Positions 1 through 9,104 of a DNA stretch of 64,000 nt are shown here, piece after piece (the stretch's first letter is position 1; every line of letters starts with the position of its first letter). The stretch lies in the NCBI RefSeq assembly GCF_014651375.1, contig NZ_BMWT01000007.1, positions 124,001 to 188,000 on the forward strand, read 5' to 3'. The translations under genes were made by a program, and so were the position numbers. Under the pieces are notes generated by a model. The model was given only the letters and a program-made list of their open reading frames with translations, did not search any database and was not told where the DNA came from. Source of the DNA: Tateyamaria omphalii (GTDB lineage Bacteria; Pseudomonadota; Alphaproteobacteria; Rhodobacterales; Rhodobacteraceae).

Positions 1-2
1 CG

Positions 3-749
3 CAAACACAGGGTGTGGCACAAGAAAACAGCCTCAAGGGCCTTGGCATTGTCCAGTCAATGGGCAGTGTCGGGCGCATCTTTTCCGCAGCTCTGATCGG
101 ACCACTTCTACTGGTATCGCAATTGGCGCCACTGCTACCGGCAGCCTTGGGTGCGATGGTCAGTCTGATGATGAACCACGGCAAGCCTGCGCCAAAATTG
201 CGCGCCACTATGCGGCCGCCAAGGTTAACCGCATTTCGGGTAACGGTTCTGACCCAAGTCGCTGTCGGGGCTGCACAAATCGGCCTTGCGCCGGTGATCC
301 TTGATCAACTCGAAGCGGAACCAATGCGCGCTGCAGGCAATGCCGGGTTTTGCCTGGCTGCTGCAAACCTGGGCTTGTTCTTGGCCCTCCGTTTGCTTGC
401 ACATCGTACCGGCCAAATCGGTGCGCGGCTTGCGGGCCTGTTGTTGGTGCTGGCTGCAGCATGTGTCCCGTTTGCAGATCGGCTGGCCACGTTTCTCTTT
501 CTCAGCTTTGTCATCGGCGGCTCCACCGGGCTGCTCTTTACTCTCAACCTATCCGAAATCATGACCCGCGAGGACTATGCCCAGCTTCAGGTCACCGGTT
601 GGAATGGCGCGATCCAAATCGCGGCACTTGCCGGCGGGGTGGCATCAGGATCGGCGTTGCTCGCGCTCTCTCCGGCTGCACCCTTTGCCATTGTTGCACT
701 GTCTGGTGCCGCTCTGGCCTTTGCTCCTCCCTCAACACAAAGGACCTGA
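3..749 (+). CDS. MFS transporter, C-terminal part (siderophore locus, probable exporter)
   Basis: The reading frame is already open at the window edge, so this is the C-terminal part of a longer protein; the GTG at 15 is probably internal. About 245 residues are visible, with several hydrophobic segments separated by short Arg-rich loops, as in the second half of a major facilitator superfamily permease. The stop lies one base before the start of the N-hydroxylase gene, so the two are co-transcribed. In siderophore clusters such an MFS gene next to the hydroxylase usually exports the finished siderophore across the inner membrane. MFS membership is fairly clear; the export role is inferred from position. 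Confidence 0.7.
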   Translation, partial: QTQGVAQENSLKGLGIVQSMGSVGRIFSAALIGPLLLVSQLAPLLPAALGAMVSLMMNHGKPAPKLRATMRPPRLTAFRVTVLTQVAVGAAQIGLAPVILDQLEAEPMRAAGNAGFCLAAANLGLFLALRLLAHRTGQIGARLAGLLLVLAAACVPFADRLATFLFLSFVIGGSTGLLFTLNLSEIMTREDYAQLQVTGWNGAIQIAALAGGVASGSALLALSPAAPFAIVALSGAALAFAPPSTQRT

Positions 750-750
750 A

Positions 751-2058
751 ATGACATCGCATACCTATTCAACGGATCTTGCCGGCATCGGCATTGGTCC
801 CTTCAATCTCAGCCTCGCTGCGCTGGCGCATGGCGTGACAGGACTGAGAACCCGCTTCCTCGACCAAAAACCAGTGTTCTCTTGGCATGCTGGCCTCGCT
901 TTCGAAGACAGCTCCATGCAAACTTCTTATCTCAAGGACATGGTCACGCCGGTCCTGCCGACCAGCCCATGGAGCTTCTTGAACTATCTCGTTCAACAGG
1001 GACGGTTCTACGATTTCATGGCAGCCCGCTTTGATACCGTATCGCGCCGAGAGTTCACTGACTACATGGCATGGGTGGCACATAGTCTGGACACCTGCCA
1101 ATTCGGCAATCAAGTGCGAGGTGTAGAACACGACGGTCATCGTTTTGTTTTGCACATGGATCGCGGAGAGACGGTGACAGCCCGTGGCTTGTCGATCGGC
1201 ACCGGTCCAGTCCCACAGATACCTGAGGGTGCGCCACTTGGGCAAAACTGCTTCCACGGAGTTGAGTATCTTGCAAAGTGCCCCGACATCGCAGGTAAGC
1301 GCGTTGCGGTCGTTGGCGGCGGGCAGACCGGAGCAGAGATCGTTCTGGATTTGTTGCGCCATGATCCTATGCCTGCGGAACTGACATGGCTCAGCCGACG
1401 CAGTGCATTCTGGCAATTGCAAGAAGGTGGCTTGGTCGACCAGATTTACACCCCAGCCTACCATGACGTGTTCCTAGGATTGACTGAAGGTGCAAAACAG
1501 GCGGCTGTGAAGGCCCAGAAATACAGCAGCGATGGACTGACGCCATCCACAGCTGATGAAATCTATCGGCAACTGTATCGTCACCGGCATGTGAACCGTA
1601 GAGATGTTGTTTCATTGCGGCCCGGGAGAACGGTCTCACGGATCGAGCAACGGTTCGGCGGGTTCTATTTGAACGCAACAACCCCGGTGGGTGTTGTAGA
1701 AGAACTGAATGCCGATATCGTAATTCTCGCTACGGGTTTTAAAATAGAGGTGCCGCAATGCGTGGACCCGATCCGCAGTCGTTTGGATGTTGAGCTAGGT
1801 GGCGCATTGACTTTGGATGGCCGCTACCGGGTTCGATGGGATGGCCCCGAAGACGCACCAATCTATGGCATGAACCATGGGCGCCAATCCCATGGCATCG
1901 TCGATCCACAGCTTAGTCTTACAGCTTGGCGGAGCGCGGCAATCCTGGAAGACTTTACCGGGACGGATATCTTTGAAGCGCTGAGACAAACGTCCAGAGG
2001 GTTGGTAGATTGGGCAACCGGTCACGTGGACGAGGATGTGCTGCGTATTCCGGCCTGA
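751..2058 (+). CDS. Lysine/ornithine/diamine N-monooxygenase, IucD/RhbE-like (siderophore biosynthesis)
   Basis: A 435-residue flavin N-hydroxylase that would use NADPH and O2 to hydroxylate the terminal amine of lysine, ornithine or a diamine, the first step to a hydroxamate siderophore. It has an N-terminal FAD-binding GIGIGPFN (residues 12-19), a central NADPH-binding GGGQTG (189-194) and a C-terminal LATGF motif. The length fits the IucD/PvdA family (about 440). The start at 751 follows the preceding stop by one base; a longer in-frame extension exists upstream but overlaps the MFS gene. The amine substrate cannot be read from sequence. The NIS synthetase and acyltransferase genes expected to accompany it are not seen and may lie left of the window. 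Confidence 0.88.
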   Translation: MTSHTYSTDLAGIGIGPFNLSLAALAHGVTGLRTRFLDQKPVFSWHAGLAFEDSSMQTSYLKDMVTPVLPTSPWSFLNYLVQQGRFYDFMAARFDTVSRREFTDYMAWVAHSLDTCQFGNQVRGVEHDGHRFVLHMDRGETVTARGLSIGTGPVPQIPEGAPLGQNCFHGVEYLAKCPDIAGKRVAVVGGGQTGAEIVLDLLRHDPMPAELTWLSRRSAFWQLQEGGLVDQIYTPAYHDVFLGLTEGAKQAAVKAQKYSSDGLTPSTADEIYRQLYRHRHVNRRDVVSLRPGRTVSRIEQRFGGFYLNATTPVGVVEELNADIVILATGFKIEVPQCVDPIRSRLDVELGGALTLDGRYRVRWDGPEDAPIYGMNHGRQSHGIVDPQLSLTAWRSAAILEDFTGTDIFEALRQTSRGLVDWATGHVDEDVLRIPA

Positions 2059-2070
2059 CAGGAGAATTGT

Positions 2071-2103
2071 CCTGCCGCGCACGACTGTTGGGTGCGCGGC
2101 AGG
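2071..2103. terminator. Bidirectional hairpin terminator between convergent siderophore genes
   Basis: A perfect 12-bp inverted repeat (2071-2082 and 2092-2103, starting CCTGCCGCGCAC) with a 9-base loop sits between the ends of the N-hydroxylase (+) and the receptor gene (-). The G+C-rich stem between two convergent stops fits a shared Rho-independent terminator, although the flanking T-runs are short. Confidence 0.7.
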
Positions 2104-2110
2104 CAAAATA

Positions 2111-4261
2111 TCAGAATGAAACGGTGTAGCCTACAGAAACCCGGCGGCCTTCATCAGCAATACGAACTGCGTCACCCGTCAATGGATTGATGCGAACGCT
2201 GCTTGCGGCGCTGTTTTCCTGCTGCCGGTCAAACAGGTTGGTGACCCCGAATGTGACAAGTCCAGGTCCCACAGGGTAGGACCCGCCAACGTTGACACGG
2301 AACATATTCTCCAGCTTTGGCAATTCGGGGTGATCCCGTTTTGCGGAGAACACAAGTTCGCCTGACAGCGTCAGACCATTTTCAAAGGATTTGTCAGTGT
2401 ACAACGTCGCAGTGAAAGGTGTCGGAATGCGGTTGTTGGGCAGCCATGTGTCCACATCACCGTCATTGTTGCTGTCCGACCGCCCTTCTACATAGGCAAG
2501 CTGCGCCCCGGCGCTCCAATCATCGCGAATGTCATAATCCAGGCTGAATTCCGCGCCCCACACTTCCTCTTTCTGTTGAGTTATCGTGTTGGTTGCCGCG
2601 TCAAAGACCACACCCTCATCCGATGTCGAAAAGTAGACAGAGCTATCGATGGATATCCGTTGCGAATTGTGACGCAGGCCCAATTCCCAAGTGTCGACAA
2701 TTTGTGCCTCTGGCTGGATGTCTGAAAAAGATACGCTTGTCTGTCCGGGCTGCGCAATGGCGCGGCGCGTAAAGGCACCAACGTCAGGCAGCGAAAACCC
2801 TTGGCTAAACCCACCATAGATCGAAGTGCTCGGCGTAAGGTGATAAACAAGTCCCAGGTTACCAACGACGGCATCATAGTCAAAATCGCCCCCGATCACA
2901 TCAACGGGGACCAGTGGTATGATGCCTCTGCCGGTAATTTGAGCAGCTGCCGGGCGGTTAAAGTCCGAGACGCTCAATGAGAAACGCTCGGCACGAAGTC
3001 CGGCACTCAGGTCCAACCGGTCGCCGATTGGAATGTCTGCCTGTGCAAACACAGCGACACTGTCCTGTGTCATTGGTGCCAGCAGGTCGCGACCATCAAG
3101 GGTTTTCTGTTCAACCTCGTCACGCCCGAGATCAAGCCCCCAGGTCAGAACCGCATCCGGGCCCACCCACTCGATCGGCGTCCGCATCGTAAGTGAGACA
3201 CCGTATGTGCTGGTAAAAAGTTCGCCCTGTGACAGCGGGTCCTGACTTAAATCAGTGGTGCTGGTCGTGTAGTAGCTCAGGTTGGCCGGCCCTGGCTCAG
3301 CCAGCGCGGAGCGGCGTTCGATATCCGTGAAGTAAGCGTTTATCTCAAGGTCGCCCAAAGCCGTGTTGTCGTAGCGATACGTGACGTTGGCGCTTGTGCC
3401 CCGATCCTCTACCGGAGCTCCAGTATAGGGTCTGTCTGTTACACGTACCGGGTTGGTGCTGTAGTCCGTGAAATAGTCAACATCTTGCTCCAGCTGATAG
3501 GTGTCCAGGCGAACATCCAGCTCATGCGGCCCCCGCGACCAATTCGCCGCGACCCCAAAGGTGTAACGTTCGATGTTGTCGCCCCCTCCCTGCCCGACCA
3601 GCGGATCGGATGGAAGCAGAGTGCCGTTCCCATCATAGGAATTGCCTGTTTCACTGCGAGACAGCTCGAACCGGAGCCCAAGATCACCGGCGCGTGTATC
3701 ATGCGACAGGAAAAGCTCGTTGCTGAGACTACCGCCTCCGTCTTGGGCCGAGAACCGGGTTTCCAAAGTGGTTCGTGGCTCTTCTGATGGTTTCTTGGTG
3801 ACGATATTGATGATCCCACCCGTTGCCCCGTTGCCAAACCGAGCAGTAGACCCTTTGACGATTTCGATCCGTTCGATGGAATTCGGATCGAGGACAGCAA
3901 GCTCCCGATCAAAACCGCGCAATTCCGACGTCCGTGCAACACCATCAATCAAGATCTGTGTTGTCCTGCCCCGCAGTGTTTGGCTCGCTCCGCCGATGGT
4001 GCCATTCGCAGGCGCCAAGCCCGGAACGAGGTCCGATAGAGCGCGTGAGAGCGTTTGACCCCGGCGAACCCGGTCAATGATTTGAGCACCCTCAACGACT
4101 TGTACTGTCCCGGGAATAGAACTTTCAGTCGCGCCGGTCCGCACCGCCTGAATGATGATTTCACCCAGTTCAACGGGTTCTTCCTGTTCCTGGGCAAACA
4201 AGGGGGCGGTGGTGGCGAGCGCCATGGCGCTGGTCCCCGTGAGAAGGCGGGTCAAAATCAT
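2111..4261 (-). CDS. TonB-dependent ferric-siderophore receptor
   Basis: A 716-residue outer-membrane receptor for ferric siderophore uptake. It begins with a Sec-type signal peptide ending near AQEQ, then a TonB-box-like stretch (about 31-39), a plug domain (about 45-160, with LIDGV and GGIINIVTKKP motifs) and a beta-barrel that ends in the aromatic C-terminal residue typical of outer-membrane proteins (…VSF). There is no STN signalling domain, so it is not an obvious transducer to an ECF sigma factor. Its start overlaps the stop of the upstream MFS gene by one base (TGATG), giving a two-gene iron-uptake operon. By neighbourhood it should take the siderophore made by the adjacent N-hydroxylase pathway (IutA/RhtA role). 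Confidence 0.92.
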   Translation of the reverse strand: MILTRLLTGTSAMALATTAPLFAQEQEEPVELGEIIIQAVRTGATESSIPGTVQVVEGAQIIDRVRRGQTLSRALSDLVPGLAPANGTIGGASQTLRGRTTQILIDGVARTSELRGFDRELAVLDPNSIERIEIVKGSTARFGNGATGGIINIVTKKPSEEPRTTLETRFSAQDGGGSLSNELFLSHDTRAGDLGLRFELSRSETGNSYDGNGTLLPSDPLVGQGGGDNIERYTFGVAANWSRGPHELDVRLDTYQLEQDVDYFTDYSTNPVRVTDRPYTGAPVEDRGTSANVTYRYDNTALGDLEINAYFTDIERRSALAEPGPANLSYYTTSTTDLSQDPLSQGELFTSTYGVSLTMRTPIEWVGPDAVLTWGLDLGRDEVEQKTLDGRDLLAPMTQDSVAVFAQADIPIGDRLDLSAGLRAERFSLSVSDFNRPAAAQITGRGIIPLVPVDVIGGDFDYDAVVGNLGLVYHLTPSTSIYGGFSQGFSLPDVGAFTRRAIAQPGQTSVSFSDIQPEAQIVDTWELGLRHNSQRISIDSSVYFSTSDEGVVFDAATNTITQQKEEVWGAEFSLDYDIRDDWSAGAQLAYVEGRSDSNNDGDVDTWLPNNRIPTPFTATLYTDKSFENGLTLSGELVFSAKRDHPELPKLENMFRVNVGGSYPVGPGLVTFGVTNLFDRQQENSAASSVRINPLTGDAVRIADEGRRVSVGYTVSF

Positions 4262-5487
4262 CAGGACGTCTCCGTAGCCGTAGTGAGTTGAGTAGAGCGG
4301 ATGCGTGCCGGCAGCAGGATCAGCGCGATCCAGCCCGCGATCCCTGAGAGCAGTGCAGCAGAAAGGAAAACGGGACCGTAGCCAATCGCTTCTGCCAACT
4401 GTCCGGCAACGATGCCGCCAATCATGTACATCAGCAGGGTCGCGCTTGTGAGCAATGTGAAGTCTGTGGCTGCTTGCTTGAGCGAGGCAAAGCGCATGAA
4501 CGCGGTGAACAGCCCGACGATTTCGATGTAGCGCAGGAATGTGTCAAAGACCGACAGGACGACGAGCATCCATTGTGTCGTGCCGGAAGTGGCTGCGACA
4601 TAAAATGCGGCGAAAACCAAAGTACGGCCACAGATCAAAAAAATGAGAAAGGGCAGCAAACCCCAAAGCCGGATGAGCCACGCAGCAACAAACGCGCCAA
4701 ACAAGCCCACCGCAGCGGCTGAGCCACCTGATATCGCGCCAACCTCTGCCAGGGTAAAACCCTGATCGACAAGGAAGGGCTGTTCCAAGGCTTTCACCAG
4801 ACCTTCTGGAAGACGAATGATCAGCGCAAAGGCAAGCATCGCCCAAGCGCCCTCAACACTCAGAAAACGCAACAGAGAAGGTTTACCTCGCTCAGCGGGA
4901 AGTGTTCTTTGGCCCGCTTCCTCCGGTAAGTTCAGGAACGGCAGAACGAGAACCATTGTCAGTCCAGCCATGACCCACAACGTCTGTGTCCAACCCAGAA
5001 GGTCGTATAAAACGAGTGTACCCGATCCGCCAATTACAACGCCCAGTGCGACGGCGCTGCCTTGCAATGCATTTCCGCCAGGTTGATCGCTCGGCTCCAG
5101 ATGCTCAACTGCCCATCCGTCCGAGGCGATATCCTGCGTGGCGGATGACAGTGACATTGCCATCAAGATGGGGAAGAAAATCGCGGCATCTTTGACGGGG
5201 TCAAACAGGGACAGTGCCACAATGCCGCCAAGCGTCACCGTCAGGCAGCCCGTGACGATTGCTTTTCGACCGACGTTCGGGGAATGGCAAAACCGGTCAA
5301 CCCAAGGGGCCCAAAGCACCTTCAAAACCCAAGGCGCGAGCAGGACGCCAAGGCCGCCAATCACATCCAGACCAACACCGTTGGCGCGCAGGATGGGCGG
5401 CAAAGCTGCCGCTACCAAATAAAGCGGCACCGCCTGCGCTAAATAAAGCCCAAGCAGGGCAACAGAAATCTTTGAGTTGGGAAGCAC
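4261..5487 (-). CDS. RhtX/FptX-type MFS siderophore importer
   Basis: A 408-residue polytopic membrane protein with about 12 hydrophobic segments. The N-terminal region (LYLAQAVPLYL…LPPILR, then APWVLKVLWAPWVDR) is typical of the RhtX/FptX and AmpG-like MFS permeases that carry whole siderophores across the inner membrane in place of an ABC importer. It lies first in an operon with the TonB receptor. The start codon is GTG at 5487. Pairing a receptor with an RhtX-type permease is characteristic of rhizobactin- and pyochelin-type systems; which siderophore is used here is not visible. Confidence 0.82.
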   Translation of the reverse strand: MLPNSKISVALLGLYLAQAVPLYLVAAALPPILRANGVGLDVIGGLGVLLAPWVLKVLWAPWVDRFCHSPNVGRKAIVTGCLTVTLGGIVALSLFDPVKDAAIFFPILMAMSLSSATQDIASDGWAVEHLEPSDQPGGNALQGSAVALGVVIGGSGTLVLYDLLGWTQTLWVMAGLTMVLVLPFLNLPEEAGQRTLPAERGKPSLLRFLSVEGAWAMLAFALIIRLPEGLVKALEQPFLVDQGFTLAEVGAISGGSAAAVGLFGAFVAAWLIRLWGLLPFLIFLICGRTLVFAAFYVAATSGTTQWMLVVLSVFDTFLRYIEIVGLFTAFMRFASLKQAATDFTLLTSATLLMYMIGGIVAGQLAEAIGYGPVFLSAALLSGIAGWIALILLPARIRSTQLTTATETS

Positions 5488-5839
5488 CGGCGAAGCATGT
5501 CCTGTCTTGCAGATTCTTATGCTTGCATCGCGCTGGCGGGTTCATACATCATGGCCCTTGCTTAAACACAAGTGTTTTTGTCGGGAAAAGGCGGTGGCAC
5601 TGTTTTTGCACCAGCACCTTAAGTGACGAACGCTTGGTCTTATCCTGACCGTCCATTTAGGTGGCGTCTTGCCCACAGCTACCGATACGGACAGGCGGTA
5701 ATACGCAAAATACTCGAGAAACTCGGCAAGGTTGTGCCGTTTCAGAAACGACAAAAGGTTGGCGCTTTAAACGGACCTGCAGACTCGGGCAACGACTGAC
5801 CATCCGAACCTCCAAACTCGAATGCGTTGAGGCTTTTGC
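5488..5839. other. Divergent intergenic region between siderophore importer and OpgD-like gene
   Basis: No convincing gene is seen here. The region must carry the promoters for the iron-uptake operon (-) and the glucan gene (+). A short palindrome, AAACAC-AA-GTGTTT, lies at 5564-5577 and could be an operator, but it does not match a Fur, RirA or Irr consensus that I can recall. Confidence 0.5.
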
Positions 5840-7468
5840 ATGAGATCTATCGATACTTCGCCATCCACGACATGCGCTGGGGAAACCAAGGGGCGGTCCA
5901 CACTGTTTTCGCAACCTTCACGGCGCGCTGTACTTGTCGGGTCTTCCGCATTTCTGACCGTCGGTCTTTGGAATGGAGCGAGGTCACTTGCGGCAGGCTC
6001 GTCAGAGCCTATGACCTTTGAAAAGCTGGTAGACAAAGCTCGCGATGCCGCCGCCCGCCCATTTGAACCGGCACACATCCCGGCTCCGGACCTCATCGAG
6101 AAAATAAACTACAGCGCGCACTGGCAGATCCAGTTTAGAGAAGATGCAACGCTCTACATCGGCAAAAACAAGGCACCTGTTCAGCTATTCCATCCAGGCC
6201 GCTACTTTCCGGAACCTGTTCGGATTTACGTCCGTGACGAGGCGGGTACAGCACATGAAGTGCCATTCATCCGCGACTTTTTCTCGATGCCCGAGGATAA
6301 TCCAGCGCTCGACCTGCCCGAAGGCTTCGGCTTTGCTGGTTTCAGGGTTATGCGACCGGGTCTTGAGCCGGATTGGATATCTTTTCTGGGTGCATCGTAC
6401 TTTCGAACCGATGGACCCGAGGCACAATACGGACTGTCCACGCGTGGTATCGCGGTCAATACCGGACTCAATATTCCGGAAGAGTTTCCACGTTTCACCG
6501 CTTTCTGGCTTGGCCCCCCTGAAACAGATGATGAAGAACTATCGATCTGGGCCGAATTGGACGGCCCCTCAATCACAGGGGCCTACCGTTTCGGCGTTGT
6601 CCGCAATGCAGCGTATGGCGGGCATCTGACCCGGGTTTCGGCGCATCTGTTCCTGCGCGAGAGGGTCGAACGGCTGGGGGTTGCCCCGCTCACCAGTATG
6701 TACTGGTATTCAGAGCGCGACCGGGCTGGAGGCGAGGACTGGCGGCCGGAAATTCATGATAGCGACGGGCTTGCCATGGCAGCCGGAAGTGGTGAGCGGT
6801 TGTGGCGACCGCTTAGCAATCCCTCCAGTGTCACTACATCCAGCTTCATGGATGAAAACCCGTCAGGCTTTGGATTGATCCAACGTGATCGTACGTTCGA
6901 AAACTACCAGGATGATGGCGTTTTCTATAATCGCCGTCCGTCTGCATGGGTCAAGCCAATCGGCGATTGGGGGCCCGGACAAGTACAGCTTGTGCTTATC
7001 CCGACCGAAGATGAAACCTTTGACAATGTTGTCTCATACTGGGTGCCAGACAGCCCAACCGAAAAGGGTGCAGCCTTCCAATTTGACTACGAGATCGAAT
7101 GGCGCGTACGTGATCCGTTGCCAGAAGCTGTTGCCTGGGTCGTAGCAACACGACAGGGTCAGGGCGGTGTACCCGGCGATCCATTGCCAGAGGGCGTTGG
7201 CAAGATGGTAGTCGATTTCGAAGGACCGTCTTTGAATGGCCTAAATCGCGATAGCGGTGTTGTTCCTGTCATCGACGCCTTGAATGGCCGTATACTCGAA
7301 CCCATTGATGCCTACCCCGTCGTGGGAACGGATCATTGGCGGCTGACATTTGATTTCGAACAGACCGGCCCCGAACCCGTCAGTCTGCGCGCTTACCTAC
7401 AGCACAGGGATCGCGCGCTAACCGAAACCTGGCTGACAGATGCGTGGGTGGAACGGGGACAGGGATAG
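5840..7468 (+). CDS. Glucans biosynthesis protein, OpgG/OpgD (MdoG) family, Tat-exported
   Basis: A 542-residue periplasmic protein of the MdoG/OpgG family, which acts on beta-1,2-linked backbones of osmoregulated periplasmic glucans. The N-terminus carries a twin-arginine signal (SRRAVLVG at about 28-35 followed by a hydrophobic stretch and an Ala-Ala cleavage region); a Tat signal is more typical of OpgD than OpgG. The family domain begins at MTFEKLVDKA and includes LFHPGRYF, ASYFR and SMYWYSERDR segments conserved in the family. No opgH glucosyltransferase is adjacent. The downstream D-arabinose-type operon converges on it, so the region as a whole is devoted to envelope glycans. Whether it is OpgG or OpgD is not settled. 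Confidence 0.85.
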   Translation: MRSIDTSPSTTCAGETKGRSTLFSQPSRRAVLVGSSAFLTVGLWNGARSLAAGSSEPMTFEKLVDKARDAAARPFEPAHIPAPDLIEKINYSAHWQIQFREDATLYIGKNKAPVQLFHPGRYFPEPVRIYVRDEAGTAHEVPFIRDFFSMPEDNPALDLPEGFGFAGFRVMRPGLEPDWISFLGASYFRTDGPEAQYGLSTRGIAVNTGLNIPEEFPRFTAFWLGPPETDDEELSIWAELDGPSITGAYRFGVVRNAAYGGHLTRVSAHLFLRERVERLGVAPLTSMYWYSERDRAGGEDWRPEIHDSDGLAMAAGSGERLWRPLSNPSSVTTSSFMDENPSGFGLIQRDRTFENYQDDGVFYNRRPSAWVKPIGDWGPGQVQLVLIPTEDETFDNVVSYWVPDSPTEKGAAFQFDYEIEWRVRDPLPEAVAWVVATRQGQGGVPGDPLPEGVGKMVVDFEGPSLNGLNRDSGVVPVIDALNGRILEPIDAYPVVGTDHWRLTFDFEQTGPEPVSLRAYLQHRDRALTETWLTDAWVERGQG

Positions 7469-7504
7469 GTTCTGTCCAATGTTCAGGCGCGGTGCTTAAA
7501 CCGA

Positions 7505-9103
7505 CTAGCTGCTTTGGGGTCCAACGGAACGAATGCCTGTCTTGTTCGCTGGACGCCGTTCGTAAAGCAACCAGGCTTCGCTGTTCTTCGTGAGTTTAAA
7601 GTGCTGGGCAAGGTATGGAGCGTAGATTTGTTCCATCTTCTCGGTTGTTCCTTCCGCGACCGGTCTCTTCGGGATCATGACGACATCCGCACCGCCCAAC
7701 ATCTCTTCTGCCGGAAGATGGATCTTAAGATCGAAGTTGCGATTGTCATGCATCCACGCATTGCCCCCGTCTTGCGGTGGCAATCCTGCAAGCGAGGCAA
7801 AGGGACTGACAAAGTCCATGACCAGAACACGGGATGGCGACGTGTCGAGTGAGGCCAGCAGCGTAGAGCCGCTTGCCAGTGTCCGCCCATAGCCACTGTA
7901 AAACTCGAATTGTCCCTTGTTGAGGATGTTGACGATACGCAAACCCTTACCGTTGGGTGTTTCCAGAGCGACGCCCGCCCGGGTTGCGGAAACCGCCGCA
8001 TGAACGCCGACCGCAGCTGCGGAGGAGAGCGCAATGGGCAAAAGCAGGATCACAACTGCAAAGGGCGCACCCCGGACGACACTTTGCACCGTCGGCGAAG
8101 TCGTCTGTTGATGACGTGACAATATCTCTGCCGCGACGGCAGCGCCCGCTAGCATGCTCACAATCCCGATCATCTGGAAGTTTTGGTTGAGTAGCGCGAA
8201 ACCGGCCGCACCGCAAAACCCATAGAAAAGAAAATCTGTCACGCGTGGCCGTTGCCAAAGTGCCAAACCGGCAATCAGGGCGAACACCACGTACTCACCG
8301 GAAGTGAGCAGAAAGGATCGTGCATAGATGTAGGGTTCGATGACACCGCTGACTTTCGTGGCCTCGACCAGATCAGAAATGTGCATCCATGTACCACCCC
8401 AAAATGCTTCGACCACAAGCCCGATGATCCCGCAAAGTGCAATTGCTCCGGCAGCCCAACGGCGCTGCCCAGATTGCAGTAGCATCAGTATGAGGAAGCC
8501 AAAGGCCACCACACCGTAAGTCATCTTGGTATAGGCCAGCAGCATCGTCAGCGTCGCCGCGGCAGCGGCATCCAGCCACCCCTGCCATCGCGCCACCGGG
8601 CGTTCAGGCTGGAGATGCATCACCAGCAAAATGCCCAGCAGCGCCCAGCCGATGCGGTTATAGAACATCGCGAAAGAAATCTTTGCAGGTATCTCGCCCG
8701 TGTTCATCGGTGTCGCGAGAAGCAGCATCAGGAAGATGGCGAGCGGGACACCAATCAGCGGGCGCATCCGTGTGCCCAAAACATGGACCATGATCGGTGC
8801 TGTCGCCAACATCAGCGCCGCCATACCTAGGGGCATGGCCATACCAAGCTGCCCGGTCAGCCAATATCCAAACCCAGGCAGGTAGTAATTGAGCGGCCCC
8901 AATGCCGTGTGAAAATCCTGATTTGGCACCTGACCATGAACAACGCGATAGGCGCCGTCGAGGAAAATCAGGATGTCGTTGAAGTACATTGACGTTGCAG
9001 TGACGCCAGGCAAAACCAGAAGAGCCGCGCAGATTACGGTTGTTGCCCATATCGCCACGGCGATAGGTGAAAGACGAGTGCTTATTCGTGACACGTGTGA
9101 CAC
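7505..9103 (-). CDS. Multi-spanning membrane protein, candidate GT-C (polyprenyl-phosphate-sugar) glycosyltransferase
   Basis: A 532-residue protein with about ten hydrophobic segments and a soluble C-terminal tail of about 150 residues. The first periplasmic loop reads DILIFLDGAYRV followed by GQVPNQDF and LGPLNYYLPG. An acidic residue in this position, with a G-P-L-x-Y-Y pattern, is typical of GT-C glycosyltransferases that use lipid-phosphate sugars. It is the last gene of a five-gene minus-strand operon, one base after the DprE2-like gene, so the natural donor would be decaprenyl-phosphoryl-D-arabinofuranose made by the upstream genes. I do not recognise a named family. It could instead be a general membrane protein of arabinose transfer; the acceptor is unknown. 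Confidence 0.6.
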   Translation of the reverse strand: MSHVSRISTRLSPIAVAIWATTVICAALLVLPGVTATSMYFNDILIFLDGAYRVVHGQVPNQDFHTALGPLNYYLPGFGYWLTGQLGMAMPLGMAALMLATAPIMVHVLGTRMRPLIGVPLAIFLMLLLATPMNTGEIPAKISFAMFYNRIGWALLGILLVMHLQPERPVARWQGWLDAAAAATLTMLLAYTKMTYGVVAFGFLILMLLQSGQRRWAAGAIALCGIIGLVVEAFWGGTWMHISDLVEATKVSGVIEPYIYARSFLLTSGEYVVFALIAGLALWQRPRVTDFLFYGFCGAAGFALLNQNFQMIGIVSMLAGAAVAAEILSRHQQTTSPTVQSVVRGAPFAVVILLLPIALSSAAAVGVHAAVSATRAGVALETPNGKGLRIVNILNKGQFEFYSGYGRTLASGSTLLASLDTSPSRVLVMDFVSPFASLAGLPPQDGGNAWMHDNRNFDLKIHLPAEEMLGGADVVMIPKRPVAEGTTEKMEQIYAPYLAQHFKLTKNSEAWLLYERRPANKTGIRSVGPQSS

Positions 9104-9104
9104 C

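Noticed and set aside
769-1464. Antisense frame opposite the N-hydroxylase
   Set aside because: Overlaps a gene with intact FAD and NADPH motifs; no coding character.
5564-5577. AAACAC-AA-GTGTTT palindrome as an iron box
   Set aside because: Does not match Fur, RirA or Irr site patterns I can recall; kept only as a remark in the intergenic entry.
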